A stretch of DNA of 64,000 bases from Bifiguratus adelaidae. Taxonomy: Eukaryota > Mucoromycota > Endogonomycetes > Endogonales. Location: NCBI GenBank assembly GCA_002261195.1, contig MVBO01000002.1, positions 130,920-194,919 on the forward strand. Reading direction: 5' to 3'. The notes under the pieces were generated by a model. The model had not been told where the DNA came from, searched no databases, and was given only the letters and a program-made list of their open reading frames with translations. Below are positions 1 through 10,790 of the stretch, one piece after another. Within the stretch, counting starts at the first letter, position 1, and each line of letters begins with the position of its first letter. The translations under genes were made by a program, and so were the position numbers.

Positions 1-306
1 GAGGTTTTGGGCGAAGCAGACCCCTCCGCTGCCTTCGTAGATCCCAAATGAAATGGCCTTTTACGACGCGATTGATCAGAACACCAATACCTGCCAAAGC
101 CGGCCAAGCCGAAGGTCAGACAGGCCGAACGATCTTTGGACCGATATGAACTCACCAATGGCCGAAGAAACCCCGGAGAGAACGGCATTCGTGATATATA
201 CAGCCTGAAAAAAATGTTCATCCACGCAACCTCGAACAGACAGCCGCCAGTCGCAGAACGGCTCGGTCGACCATGAGGTATAAATATGAGATATCGTCGT
301 CGTCAT
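1..306 (-). CDS. N-terminal part of a multi-pass membrane protein (runs off left edge)
   Basis: Two exons are visible: 306-156 and 90-1, separated by a 65-nt GT-AG intron whose removal keeps the frame open to the window edge. The first ATG is at 306. About 35 N-terminal residues (motif CDWRLSVRGC) precede a hydrophobic stretch, AVYITNAVLSGVSSAIG, that continues across the splice into GVLIN and then a basic loop, as in a first transmembrane helix. The look is that of an extracellular or lumenal N-terminus leading into a multi-span protein, possibly a 7TM receptor-type protein; I cannot name the family from 80 residues. The exon pairing rests on splice consensus and an open frame only. Confidence 0.5.
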
Positions 307-1310
307 CCTCACAGGACAGACCAGACCGGTTCCAACAGAAGATAGCGCGCTCTACAAGAGAGAGTACCTCCAGTTGAAAAGGAAGAATGCAAAATAGGGA
401 AATTAAAGCGAAGAAAGTAAAAGCTCCGATATATACCACAGATCGGGCTTACAAGTGTTCATTTATGGGGTGGAAATCGCACCCCTAGTTTGCGCGCTCA
501 TATTTTTAACGTTATAGGAGGTTTTAGGGGACTTGGCCTATGCATCGGTCCCCTCTTGCCACGCTGAGACTATCCTGTCTCATGGCGAGTGAACAGCTCC
601 AGAGTCCAGAAGCGCGTGGTGATGACAGGCACGTTCCAAAATCGTCTATCATTCACGGACTAATGTGGAAATGTGGCGCACCGTACTATCCTATCTGAGA
701 CGTCTCGAAAAGGGGGTACATGAAAAAGGGACAGGGCAGGATGGTCGGCGGTGTATCCGTTTGGTTTGGGCCCTTGCATACTGAAACACGGTATGTTTCA
801 CCTTTTGATCGATAGACCATTTCTCGGGAACCCAGTTCTTGTTTGAATGTGTTCACGGATATTGTGGCTGATAGCGGTACGCGCCACCACCGTCTTTTAG
901 TCTCTGTGGTGCCCTGAATGGCGAGTAGTAGAGGCTACTCTGGGACGCGAACGAAAAATCGTGGGTTTAAGCCATGGTCAAAGAGATACAACCATCGTTC
1001 ACTCGCGGAACATCGATGTCTCACGCCAACACAGTTGACAGCTCATCAACGCAATTGGTGCTTGTTCCAAGGTAAAGAAAGAGTCAGACTTTGTTATGAT
1101 ACGACACAATGATACAAAAACGAGACGAGACACTATCGAAAGAATATGAGAATGATTGTGACGCAGATGTAAGGCGATGCCAATGGTGAATCGGCGAGAA
1201 ATGTGAATGGCTTGGCGGCAAAGAGATTGTGCATGAGAGATGACAAGATTCGATAGGTGTCCGTCGTTGCGTCTAAGCAACTGTCCTTTTGTATCCTTGT
1301 CGATCTATCA
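307..1310. other. Intergenic, no convincing gene
   Basis: About 1 kb between the upstream side of the left-edge membrane gene and the 3' end of QCR6. Short open frames occur on both strands, but none has splice partners, a compositional bias or a recognisable motif. It presumably holds the promoter of the left-edge gene and the QCR6 3' UTR. Confidence 0.5.
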
Positions 1311-1821
1311 TTATTTTAGGGTCGCAAAGAGCTTGGGTGCCATAAGTTGGTCGGCACAGTGCATCAAGTGGAAAAACTCCTCTATGCCTAAACAAGCACA
1401 TTAGGATTCCAAAAGCTCGAGAACCAGAGCCGTCACTTACAATTCTCGTGCGATCCATTGGCAACACGCTCGGTACATTCATCGAGATGGTGCTTTAGTG
1501 GAGCACATTCCTTGCTCTCCTTGCATTCTGCAAAATTGCAAGCTTCAGTCAGCGATCCCGTCCAAGACACACCGATCCGTTACATGGTCGAGCCAATAAA
1601 CGCAGCGCTGACGACTTACCCTCTAGAATGGGTTCCTTGGTATCCTCCGGTTCTTCCTCCTCCTCCTCCTCCTCTTCTTCCTCTTCTTCCTCTTCAGGAG
1701 CTTCCTCCGGAGCCTCCTCAGGAGCCTCCTCTTGCTCCTCTTCAGGTTGCTCTTCGGCTTCCTGCTTCTCCTCGGCGTATACCGTGGTCAATAGCGATTC
1801 CAGAAACTCTTGCAAGGCCAT
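1311..1821 (-). CDS. QCR6: Cytochrome bc1 complex subunit 6 (hinge protein)
   Basis: Acidic hinge subunit of mitochondrial complex III, which assists docking of cytochrome c to cytochrome c1 in the intermembrane space. Three exons: 1821-1620, 1527-1441 and 1387-1311. The protein begins MALQEFLESLL, then has an extremely acidic region with EEAP repeats and an unbroken run of about 15 Glu. The C-terminal part carries the family's spaced cysteines (ECKESKEC, LDEC, ENC, MHC) and ends in APKLFATLK, typical of QCR6. The Cys in ENC is created by joining exons 2 and 3, which chose the acceptor ending at 1388 rather than a later AG that would give a stop. The acidic tract is a length-variable GAG/GAA repeat. 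It is divergent from RPS5. Confidence 0.88.
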
Positions 1822-2164
1822 GAGGACAAAACAGTGTTTACTTTGGCAGCGAAAGGTCAATTCTCTAATTTGATGACGTAGCAAAATTTCACGCTTCCAA
1901 AAAGGCTTCGAGCGCATTTGAGAGTCTTCCTCTTATCCTTTACAAAGGTAGGTATATGCATCCATCGACCTAGAAGGACTAGAGCACTCACCAAAGCCTT
2001 CTTTCTCTTTCCTTTTTCCCTTTGCTACTTACTTACTGCCTCCATCCTTTGTCGATTGCTTCATCCTTGACTGGCTTGTGCGCATTTGTCGATTTGTCTA
2101 TCCATCCACCCTTCCATCCATCCATTCTCTTTTGCTATACATCGATCCACATTAGCTAGGCAAT
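1822..2164. promoter_or_regulatory. Divergent promoter region QCR6 / RPS5 with pyrimidine-rich tract
   Basis: This 343-bp gap separates two outward-facing starts. From about 1985 to 2155 the plus strand is strongly pyrimidine-rich (runs of CTTT and CCAT), as is common just upstream of fungal ribosomal protein genes. No clear TATA box is seen near RPS5. The regulatory role is inferred from position. Confidence 0.5.
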
Positions 2165-2970
2165 ATGGCTACTCTTGGCTTGCCTGCAGATATTGCCGCG
2201 ACCGCCGACGGTTCCCGCAAGTTGTTCAACAAGTGGAGCTATGAAGATGTTGAGGTCAAGGACATCTCGCTCCAAGACTACATTCAAATCAGACATCAAG
2301 TCTACTTGCCCCACACCGCTGGTCGCTTTGCTTCCAAGCGTTTCAGAAAGGCTCAGGTATGTAGAGTTGCCGTGGTTGCCTTCGTCAGCAACGGTATTTA
2401 GCACGCATGAGATGTGAACTGACATTTCTCATTTCGCAGTGCCCGATCGTCGAGCGCTTGACCAACTCGCTCATGATGCACGGCCGTAACAACGGTAAGA
2501 AGCTCATGGCTGTCCGCATCGTCAAGCACGCTTTCGAGATCATCCACCTCCTTACTGACGCCAACCCGATCCAAATCTTGGTCGATGCCATTATCAACAC
2601 TGGACCACGGGAAGACTCCACCCGTATTGGTTCCCAAGGTACCGTCAGAAGACAAGCTGTTGATGTGTCTCCTCTTCGACGTGTCAACCAATCCATTGCC
2701 TTGTTGACCACTGGCGTAAGTATATTCTAGTCTACAGCCCGAGGCCCCATTTTTACTCATTGCTTTACAGACACGAGAGGCTTCCTTCCGCAACGTCAAG
2801 ACTATTGCTGAGTGCCTTGCTGATGAACTCATCAACGCCGCCAAGGGTTCATCCAACTCCTACGCTATCAAGAAGAAGGACGAGTTGGAGCGTGTCGCCA
2901 AGTGTAAGTTTTTTGTTTCTCTCATGGAGTCGTTCGTTTGTACTAATCGTGTTCTCTAGCCAACCGTTAA
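2165..2970 (+). CDS. RPS5: 40S ribosomal protein S5 (uS7)
   Basis: Small-subunit ribosomal protein that binds the 3' major domain of 18S rRNA at the head of the 40S subunit, near the mRNA exit and E site. Four exons: 2165-2356, 2440-2715, 2771-2903 and 2960-2970; the last encodes only the final residues SNR plus stop. The spliced product is 203 aa with the uS7 core: [38 protein letters not shown], then [19 protein letters not shown] and the C-terminal ...KSNR end. It lacks the longer acidic N-terminal extension of some orthologues. It is convergent with YDC2 across 445 bp. Identity is certain; all four splice joins keep frame. Confidence 0.97.
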
Positions 2971-3415
2971 ATCCAGACATTTACAAAAAACTGGCATGCA
3001 GGTTTATTGGATATTTCCTTGTCTGTCCATAAAGAGAATAATATCCACCCTCAAAAAGATTTTTCTTTACATACCGTACGTCCTCATTCATTGCATTTGA
3101 CCACTTTCGAGTCCATAGACGCTCGACTGTCTGATCATTGCTCTCGGATAATTCATGATGTACGGCGTATGCATGTCAAATGTGCAAATGAGGAGCGCAG
3201 GTCTAAGATGTATTATTCAGCTATTGAGATTCTTGAGACGACAGTTTTGTGTGCACCGCATGTCTGAGCAATGTGACCTTGCTACAGATGTGACATTGCT
3301 GATTTTCGTAGAGAAAGGAGACAACAGGTCAACATCCACGAGTATCTAGTGCGCTTCCTCACATTGACTGTATTTCATTATCATGCATGCCCTGTCCGAT
3401 GAGCTATGAGGCAGT
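2971..3415. other. Convergent 3' intergenic region
   Basis: This 445-bp stretch lies between the RPS5 stop and the YDC2 stop. It should hold both 3' UTRs and polyadenylation sites. Small open frames here show no conserved features. Confidence 0.5.
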
Positions 3416-4360
3416 CTAACTACCATGCTGTCGTCCTATATTACATAAATGAAGAGTATTATGTCTCCATTGATACCACGCGACCGCTTGCAACAGACAA
3501 TCGCTCAAATCATCCTGCTTCTTTTCCTCCTCAAAGTAGCGTTTTGTCTTGGCATCCACAACCAGTGCTGATCCATTGAGCCACCGTTTAACGATGCGTT
3601 CCGCAATGCGCTTCTTGCGATAGGTTGAAGACTTGAATTCTCCCAGACCTTGTACATCCTCCGCCGTAGCGAACAATTGATGGGCATGTCCTGACGCTCC
3701 CTCCATGTGAGCATCTCCTTCCCCCAAATCATCGTATTCAAAATGACTTGCAACAACCTTTGGAGAGACTGAGTGAACTTCCACGTCCGTTCCGTGCGCT
3801 TGTACCCATTGAGTCAATCGAGTAATCAACGCTGACCAAAGCATGGCTTCAATGGCATTCGAGCGCAACGTGTTTTCCAAAACAGTCGCGCTTCCCATAG
3901 TTCGAAATCTCTGTCGCTCCACCACGATGGCACCTGCACCGTCAGCGACACTTGGCTCCACGCAAGCTTCTATAAATTCCTTTATGGCATAAGCATACTC
4001 GATGGGATCGTAGTTGTTGACTTGCAGATCGTGTCGATGCCATCGTTGAATGTGATTGTGAGCTGTCAATTGAACGAGAGCCAGGTTTCGATATCCCACA
4101 TCCACCGACACAATGGAGGCTGGAAGAGGCTGCTGTCGACGGGAGACAATGTCAACGTGTCGTCTAAGTCGCTCAACAAGTTCCGACTTTGTGCCTGAAG
4201 ACGCTTGTCCACAGTGACGCGCGAGTTCCTTAAGCTGAACCAACTTTTTGTTCGCAAGGCTGAGGGAGGTTCAACGTTTGGTACGGGGCAAGACAAAGCG
4301 CTCTATACAGACGAATACTCACTATGAGGACAAGGCACCACTCGCCGAGATTGTCCTCAT
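3416..4360 (-). CDS. YDC2: Mitochondrial Holliday junction resolvase, Ydc2/Cce1 type, with SAP motif
   Basis: RNase H-fold endonuclease of the Cce1/Ydc2 family that cuts four-way junctions in mitochondrial DNA and is needed for mtDNA segregation. A SAP-like helical motif (KKLVQLKELARHCG...ELVERL) lies near the N-terminus, as in Schizosaccharomyces Ydc2. The catalytic domain follows: SIVSVDVGYRNLA supplies the first Asp, IVVERQRFRTMG the Glu, and QDDLSDCLLQA the C-terminal Asp cluster. The large exon (4259-3416) has no ATG before the SAP motif. A 38-nt first exon (4360-4323, MRTISASGALSSY) joins by a GTGAGT...CAG intron in the right phase, so I place the start there. That basic, Ser-rich start suits mitochondrial import. 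The ATG lies 50 bp from the divergent methyltransferase start. Confidence 0.85.
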
Positions 4361-4410
4361 GAACCGCTCAATGGTTCATTGGACTTCGTCAAAGTGCGAA
4401 ATCGATTGGA

Positions 4411-5642
4411 ATGGGCAGAAAGGATAAGGCGAAACGAGGCAAGAAGGACCGACATCGAGGAGAAAGATCAAACCATGACGATGACTATGGCTACAATGAT
4501 GTCAGAGAGTCTGTGGAGACACTTAGTCTATCAAGCGATGAGGAGAATGTGCACTCGAGCGCGTCGTTAGCCAGTCAGGCCAACTTGCATGAGGTGTATG
4601 AAGCTTCGGTACAAATGCCGAAACGAGAGGTCCAGACGTTATTCAACATCCACCAAGAGCTTTACAATGACCCGGAAGACGATAGTCGTCCAACTGCTCC
4701 CGAGATTTTGAGAGAAGTGAGTCATGCTCGAACCATGGTTTGTTGTTCACGCAAATGTAGGACTTCTGCGGTACGGCTGTGCTTTGTAAGGAATGGATCC
4801 TGCGGAACCCACTTGTACGCAAAGCCTATGGCGTCGATCTATCACTACTGACCTTGAAATACGGCCGAGAGCAACATTTAGTCAATCCCACTCTGGCCGA
4901 AAACCTGCAGCTCTTTCATGGCAATGTGCTGACCATTGAGGGCGTACCCAAAGCAGACATCATCTCGGCTCTTAACTATGGCATCTTTTACTTTCACGAA
5001 CGACGTGATCTTATACGGTACTTGGTACGGTGTCGTGAAGGATTGAACGAGCATGGGGTTTTGATCGTGGATGCCTTTGGAGGCACCATTGTACCGACTG
5101 GTAATCAAAAGAGGCGACGGCTAGGAGGATTTACGGTAAGTTTGCAGAAAGGAAGCATTTGTCAGCTCAGTCTCTTGACGTCTTATCACAGTATATATAT
5201 ACCCAACGCGATTTCAATCCGCTTACAAACCGTACCATGGTCACCTTGAGCTTCAAGTTTTCCGACGGTAGGTGACTAGATCCCAACATCGCTGCGCTAA
5301 TGATGTCTTAGGGTCAAAACTCAAGGACGCATTCACTTATGATTTCCGTGTCTATTCATTGAAGGAGGTACCTCAGCTATACTGGCTTGCTTCTTACCCC
5401 TGTCTCACCTTTATGGATCTGCTCTATAGATCACCGAAGCAATGCTGGAGGCCGGATTCAAAAGTACACATATATGGATAGCGGAAGCATCCAATGATGA
5501 AGACGAGGTGAATGAATTTCAAGAAGTGGAAAAGGAATTTCCTGTCATGGAAAGTTGGAATGGTACGTAGACTGCAAGTATGACAAGAACAAATACTAAT
5601 GCATCATGGAATGATCCAGCTTACATTGCAGCCACGATATGA
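4411..5642 (+). CDS. Class I SAM-dependent methyltransferase, substrate unknown
   Basis: Six exons (4411-4716, 4761-5135, 5192-5267, 5312-5367, 5430-5562, 5620-5642) give a 322-aa protein with every join in frame. Residues 1-60 are basic then acidic and Ser-rich (MGRKDKAKRGKKDRHRG), probably disordered. The Rossmann methyltransferase fold follows. Motif I is DFCGTAVL, formed at the exon 1-2 join; then YGVDLS (acidic end of strand 2), HGNVL and ISALNYGIFYF; LIVDAFGG ends the core. This DFCGT group occurs in bacteria, plants and fungi as uncharacterised methyltransferases; I cannot assign a substrate. It is divergent from YDC2 (50 bp) and convergent with the Rieske gene (35 bp between stops). 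Confidence 0.8.
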
Positions 5643-5677
5643 CGAGCGTATCATGCAATCTTGTACATTTATGGACG

Positions 5678-6928
5678 CTACCAATCGTTCACTTTACATG
5701 GAGACGCATGAATGCTCTTGCCTTCCTTGGCGCAATAACCACCGCCGTCGAGCCGAAAGGACCAATTATGCTTTGTACATATCAGATTATCACCCACCAC
5801 CGCACCCCAGGTCGCCAGATCGACCTTTTTATGCGGACAATATCGATCAGCCTCAAATGTCTTTCCAGAGGCTGCGGTTACCAAGATCCGATTTGGCCCC
5901 TTTGGCATGATTCTGCGCACCCGTGTGGTCGTTGATCCGGTAAGGCCCGAATTGGCCTTTGAACCGTTGGCGTTGGAAGGTGGCGTAGAGGCTGAGAAAT
6001 CGGAGGAGGAGGACGAGCTGGAGGATGGGATGGATGAGCCAGAACCTCTTCTCTCCGCTTTTTGTGAAAATGATTGCGATTCTGTATCATCTAAGGATTG
6101 GCTCGTCGGTTTCGGCGTTAGTGTGAGAGTTTGAGAGGATCCGGTGGGTTGAGGTGTGAGACGAGTATATTGGACGAGTGGGACGAGAGATTGTACGGAC
6201 GGTTCGGCGGCTGAGGTATTTTCGAGCTTTTCTAAATCACCGGCGTTGCTTGTGTCGTTATTGTTTGAACGAAGTGCGGCTTCCATGTCCATACGCTGTT
6301 GCTTCTTGTATTCGGCCTTTTTAGCCCTTTTGAGCGCCTTGGCTGGTGATTACGGTTAGAGACGGTCTAAGGATAACTCATTATACTTACCATCCTCTTT
6401 TTGCCGACCAATGGATATCGATTGTCGCAAGAGATCCTTTACAAGGGGTAACAACTCAATCACCTTCAATAGTATAAGTATTCATCGTGGACCTTTGCAG
6501 TGCAACTTACTTGCCAGCTTTGATCCGAGAGAAGCAGTAAGTCCTTCACCTAGATATGTATAAACACGAGAATCCATAGGCGACATCTACACCTACGAAA
6601 TACAATCGATGCTTGTCAGCAATGGTCAAATCTTGCAATATCTGTTCATCGCTCCACGAGCGCTCCTTGGCAATCTGCTCCAGCAGTGTGGATACCCTCT
6701 ACAAGAACCGTAACTGTCAGTGATATTGCGGAAAGTTGAGTCTTGTAAGCATATACCGTCGATTCCGGAAAAGCAACTTCTATGCGACATTCGTCAGTCT
6801 CGCTATCATCAAACCAAACGAGCGCATGCAAGCCCACCTTCAGGTTCCTGTACCCCAGTAGTGGTGGCCATCCCAGCCATATAAGCTGCAAATGCTGACG
6901 ATGCCTTCTTGTCCTTATGTTTGCCCAT
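5678..6928 (-). CDS. Rieske [2Fe-2S] domain protein with charged N-terminal extension
   Basis: Six exons starting MGKHKDKKASSAFAAYMAGM; the last (6342-5678) holds half of the protein. Residues 30-130 are helical and charged (LLEQIAKERSW, VIELLPLVKDLL). A Ser/Thr-rich linker of about 90 residues follows, and a C-terminal Rieske fold with CPH...CTKH cluster ligands (CPHKKVDLATWG, then LICTKHNWSF) and the usual closing CKVNDW segment. The fold normally carries a 2Fe-2S centre for electron transfer. No oxygenase catalytic domain and no transmembrane anchor are present, so it is neither a ring hydroxylase nor the bc1 Rieske protein. The function of such soluble fungal Rieske-tail proteins is unknown to me. 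The start lies 18 bp from the divergent NAA40 start. Confidence 0.78.
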
Positions 6929-6946
6929 TAAGAATAAAAGGCGTGA

Positions 6947-7880
6947 ATGCCTTTCCAAAAGGTGCGTGTTCTGGAGTGTGATATTAAGCTGATGCTTTGA
7001 CAGGACAGGAGCACACTTGGCGAAGACAAGGTAGCCAAAGCCAATAAGGTGAGGTTTGTGCTCTGCTTGCTAGACACGAAACACTGAACGCGATCCTAGG
7101 CACACAATATTGCCGAGTGTATACAAGGACAACTCGAGGTGAAAGCCACGTAGGTGTCCGCGGTAGAGTCACTTGTGCACATGCCTTGATGCAGATGATA
7201 GAGACGAGCACTATGTCATTGAATACATGCCCATTGACACATTATCGGCCACGGATCGGGTCTGGGTCATGGATATGGTAAAACAAAACATGATGGAGCT
7301 GTAGGTAAGCAACGCGTTTGCAGAATCATTTGCTCACATGGGCCTCCAGATATGTCAATTCGAATGATGGCTGGTCAGAGGAAGAGAAACGATCCGAATT
7401 ATACGCTCCCGAAGCGCGGTACCTGATCGTCAAAGACGCGAAAGGAACCAAGGTTGGGTTCCTCATGTTTCAATTTGTATGGGAAGAAACCATGGAAGAT
7501 GATGCGGAAGTACAAGCCATCTATTGGTAAGACTTTTGCCGACGAATTGCCGGGAACTCATGCCGCCTAGTTATGAAATTCAGTTGATATCCGAGGTATC
7601 AGGCAAGGGCATTGGAAGCCACTTGATGAAACTGCTGGAGGATATTGGACGAGCGTGGGATATGGAGAAGGCCATGTTGACGGTATTTCGAGGTAGGTGC
7701 AATGACGCCATGTCGGGATACTTGGTCTCATGCTCTTCTCTAGCTAATCAAGGAGCGTTTCACTTTTACAGAGAAAAGTTGGGGTACGAATTGGACGAGA
7801 TCTCGCCGAGTGCCTGTTTACCACCTCGACGGGCGCAAAGGTTTGATTACGAGATTCTCAGTAAACGACTGGATGCATAG
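6947..7880 (+). CDS. NAA40: N-alpha-acetyltransferase 40 (NatD), histone H4/H2A N-terminal acetyltransferase
   Basis: GNAT-fold enzyme that acetylates the N-terminal Ser of histones H4 and H2A. Seven exons (6947-6961, 7004-7048, 7100-7149, 7202-7300, 7350-7526, 7571-7692, 7744-7880) give 214 aa in one frame. Diagnostic segments are WYL-like ARYLIV, AIYCYEIQL (human YCYEVQL, formed at a splice), SGKGIGSHLMKLL (acetyl-CoA Q/R-x-x-G-x-G/A type loop), KAMLTVFRANQGAFHFYRE and the C-terminal FDYEILSKR. The last five exons are secure. The first three were chosen because they give a continuous frame from an ATG; other joins at 7150-7202 are possible. It is divergent from the Rieske gene with 18 bp between starts. 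Confidence 0.87.
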
Positions 7881-7954
7881 ACGGATACACTATATCAATT
7901 ACATATATTCCGCAATCTTGGTTTACTACATCTGAAATTGATCCACACAATACG

Positions 7955-9830
7955 TTAAACATTGCCGATAAATGTCAAGGACACTGGCGAGTTGGAGGAA
8001 TAGAGAGTCAACTCGTTGCCATCATGACGCCTACTCTTGTCCCCTTTGTAGCCCCTCTTGCGATTCTTTTCGTTCATGTCGTAAGAAATCTCGTTGGGAG
8101 CCAGAGAGTCGACATTTTGAAGGCCCACATCACCAGCGGCTCTTTCAAACTTGTCACCCGAGTTCACAGACACGATAGCTCTGGCATTACTCGTGTCCAA
8201 GTGGAAGCGTCCTTCGTAAGTATCAGCCTAGCGTAGTCCAATATGAGCTTACAAGAACTCCAAATGGGCCTGCATGAGCAAGATTCACTTACCACTGACA
8301 AGTGAATGGCACTATTGGACGTTGTAGTGACGATCTGGACCGGTTCTTGGAAGACACCGTCCCGCCAGCCGATGGTCGCTGAAATGCCTCCATTGGAAGC
8401 AACCGCTTTGAAAGCTGATTTGATGCGGTAATCTCCTCCATCAATGCCAGAATTGCTGGTCGACAGGTTCACAATATCGGCCTCGGCTCGAGTAAATTGA
8501 ATGTGACCATTCGTGGTAGACGCCGAGATGATCTCTCGTGCCAGAAGAGCTCCTCGAAGTTTTCCGTTCGTGCTCTTGATGTTGATTCTGCGTAGATCGG
8601 GATTTGCGTTGGCGACCAATTCTACCAATGCATTCTTTGTGTCCACATCAACGGTATTTCCGGCCTGAGCTTGTGCAAATATACCACCATTCTTTGACTT
8701 TAGGACAACATCTTGGAAGGCAAACACATTATCCAATTTGATGGGCGCATTGGATGTTCTCAATATGAGATTGGTGAATTTGATATCCGTCAAGTCGTTC
8801 GACGAAATGGAGGTGTTGGGCACAGAAATGGAGAGCGTGCGCGGCGAGAGCCAAGTTTGTGGGAGAACGAGTTCCATTTCCAAGCGAACACAGTCCGTCA
8901 ACTGTATAACTTGCGGTGTTTTCAATACATAGGTAAGCTTCCCTTGATCGACCGTGTCTTCGTAGATGACTTTCGTAGATATGTCCACTGCAAGCTTTTC
9001 AGAAGACACAAATACCTTTGGCCGAATGATTGGCCTGATCGTGGGATCGGGACTATAAGTGATGTCAATGTGTCCTTTCTAAAGAGGAAAGAGGATAGAA
9101 ACCGTAGAATGAGTCAACATTGCGTACTCTTGAGGAAAACAAAATTCCATACCGTGAGTGCTCCATCTACGAGGAACTCAACATTGCTGACATTTCCGAA
9201 ATGCGCCTCTTGAACTTCAGTCCACTCCCAGGTATCTCTGCAGCCCCAATCCCATCCAGGACCGCCCCACCGACGACCTATGTCATTGGTTATCTTGATG
9301 GTAAAAATGATAACTAGGAACAGAAAAAGGCACGCAATCGTACAGCAAGATTTCAGTCGTCGGTTACGTTGCGCATGACGCTTTTGCCAGTCATTGTATG
9401 CAGGAATGCTTGGGTCGCGGTACGTCGGGGCTACATAATATGATTGATGACCCGGTGGAATAAGCGGGGTTCGCTCTGTGTTCGTCGGCACGTCAAAAGA
9501 AGGAGCCGAGGGAGGAGGGCCGAGAGTTGCATCTGCTGTGTTGTTAGGCCCTTGAGAATTTGGGGCCTGGCTCGAACTGGCTGCAGCTGAAGCACCAGGT
9601 GCGGTAGGCGTGTTTGGAACCGCGTATTCTCCCATAGGGCCGCTCTCGGAGCCTTTGCCAGCGTCTGTATGATGAGGCGATGGGGTATATGGAGGAGGTG
9701 CAGTACTCGTATCTATCTCTGGACATGTCGATGAGCATGACTTGAAGACATGGCACAGCCCACCCTGGTGTATCACACAAGATCGCATACCTGCATTGTA
9801 ATAAGCTTTGCCATCACGTTTGTCCGCCAT
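7955..9830 (-). CDS. Single-span membrane protein with DUF4097-like beta-repeat ectodomain
   Basis: Three long exons: 9830-9153, 9078-8293 and 8227-7955. The N-terminal 150 residues are Pro/Ser-rich and cytosolic in character. A basic patch (KRHAQRNRRLK) precedes a transmembrane segment, SCCTIACLFLFLVIIFTI, around residue 161. The rest is a repetitive beta-rich region with phrases such as ISASTTNGHIQF, LSTSNSGIDGG and AVASNGGISATI. These recur every 20-25 residues in the manner of DUF4097 'putative adhesin' beta-helices, and the basic patch suggests an N-in, C-out type II topology. A 72-nt stretch near residue 14, flanked by GTATGC and CAG, is probably an extra in-frame intron; the spliced product would be about 554 rather than 578 aa. 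A cell-surface or wall-facing role is inference. Confidence 0.72.
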
Positions 9831-10288
9831 GGTTGGAGAGACAGAACGTCAACACACTATATGCGAGAGAGAAGTCAACGCGCGCGAAGGAGCACCAAGA
9901 GCAGCAAAACGGCTTGGCGGCACTAATCCCGAATGGATTCTTGGCTTTGGTTGGTGGCGCAGTCGAATTTGTGTAATTTGCTGTTATGTGCTGTGTGCGG
10001 TTCATGGATGGGATTGAATGGTAGACATCTTTGGTAGTCTGAATAGATGGATGGTCTTTGTGATTACGAGAACAACTGGAGAACATTGACAGGTAGGACT
10101 GTTCGAGACTAGAAAGTATATGATTTCGAGAGTCTTGCACAGCCTGCTAAGGTGATTCACGGTCATCTTGACGATTCTAGTGACAGGTCCAACTAAATGA
10201 GCTAAAAGGTCAGCGATTGTCTCAACCTCTATTGCAGAGTTCGAAGAATATGGAGCGATGCCGCAAAATATAGAAGCAATAAAAAATT
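9831..10288. other. Intergenic, promoter side of the beta-repeat membrane protein gene
   Basis: No gene could be supported between the 9830 start and the tRNA. A T-run next to the tRNA 3' end (10281-10286 on the plus strand as A) fits a polymerase III terminator. Confidence 0.5.
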
Positions 10289-10359
10289 TCCCCCACGGGG
10301 AATCGAACCCCGGTCGCGTCGGTGAGAGCGACGAATCATAGCCACTAGACCATGGAGGA
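10289..10359 (-). tRNA. tRNA-Glu (anticodon CTC)
   Basis: A 71-nt cloverleaf reads on the minus strand. The acceptor stem pairs TCCTCCA with TGGGGGA. The anticodon stem CGTCG/CGACG encloses the loop CTCTCAC, giving anticodon CTC, which decodes GAG. The TPsiC arm contains GGTTCGATTCC (B box), and the A box lies in the D arm (TGGTCTAGTGG). There is no intron. A run of six T follows on the minus strand (10286-10281), as expected for polymerase III termination. Confidence 0.95.
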
Positions 10360-10790
10360 CTTGTTGAAAAGTTCTCAACATGAATGAATTTATGGTTATT
10401 GACAATCACGGGCTCTCGAACCGACCTTCAGTATTATAGCCCTAACCCACGAAACCTCAAGCTTGGTCCTACATCGATTGAGTCGAAGGGTTAATTGTCA
10501 GCAAAAAATTGATAAATGATCGCAAGCAATGCAAATACATGTATATTCTGATCATCGTTCTTACAACATTGCAGCGGCATTTGCAACATCAAGAGACAGA
10601 CAGACTAATCCTATCCTCTTCCTTGCGTTCCTTTTCACCCATTCCCATAGTCCGGTAAGTCATATCACACGCATACCATCATGAACCAGTGAATAACCTC
10701 TGCTTGTAGACTGTACCTGTTGGCAATTTCTTTGAAAAGGCCATCTAGGTACGTAAGCTTGCTGAACAATCTTCCTTGCTGTCCAAGCCC
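10360..10790. other. Intergenic, no gene seen
   Basis: About 430 bp upstream of the tRNA and beyond the 3' end of pseudogene copy A. It contains the telomere-like box GCCCTAACCC near 10438-10448. No open frame with supporting features was found. Confidence 0.45.

Noticed and set aside
1458-1873. Plus-strand frames rich in Pro or Ser repeats
   Set aside because: They are the antisense of the Glu-repeat exon of QCR6, whose spliced protein has family-specific cysteines.
8713-9213. Plus-strand frames of 60-166 codons
   Set aside because: Antisense to the beta-repeat membrane protein, which has consistent splice sites and domain pattern.
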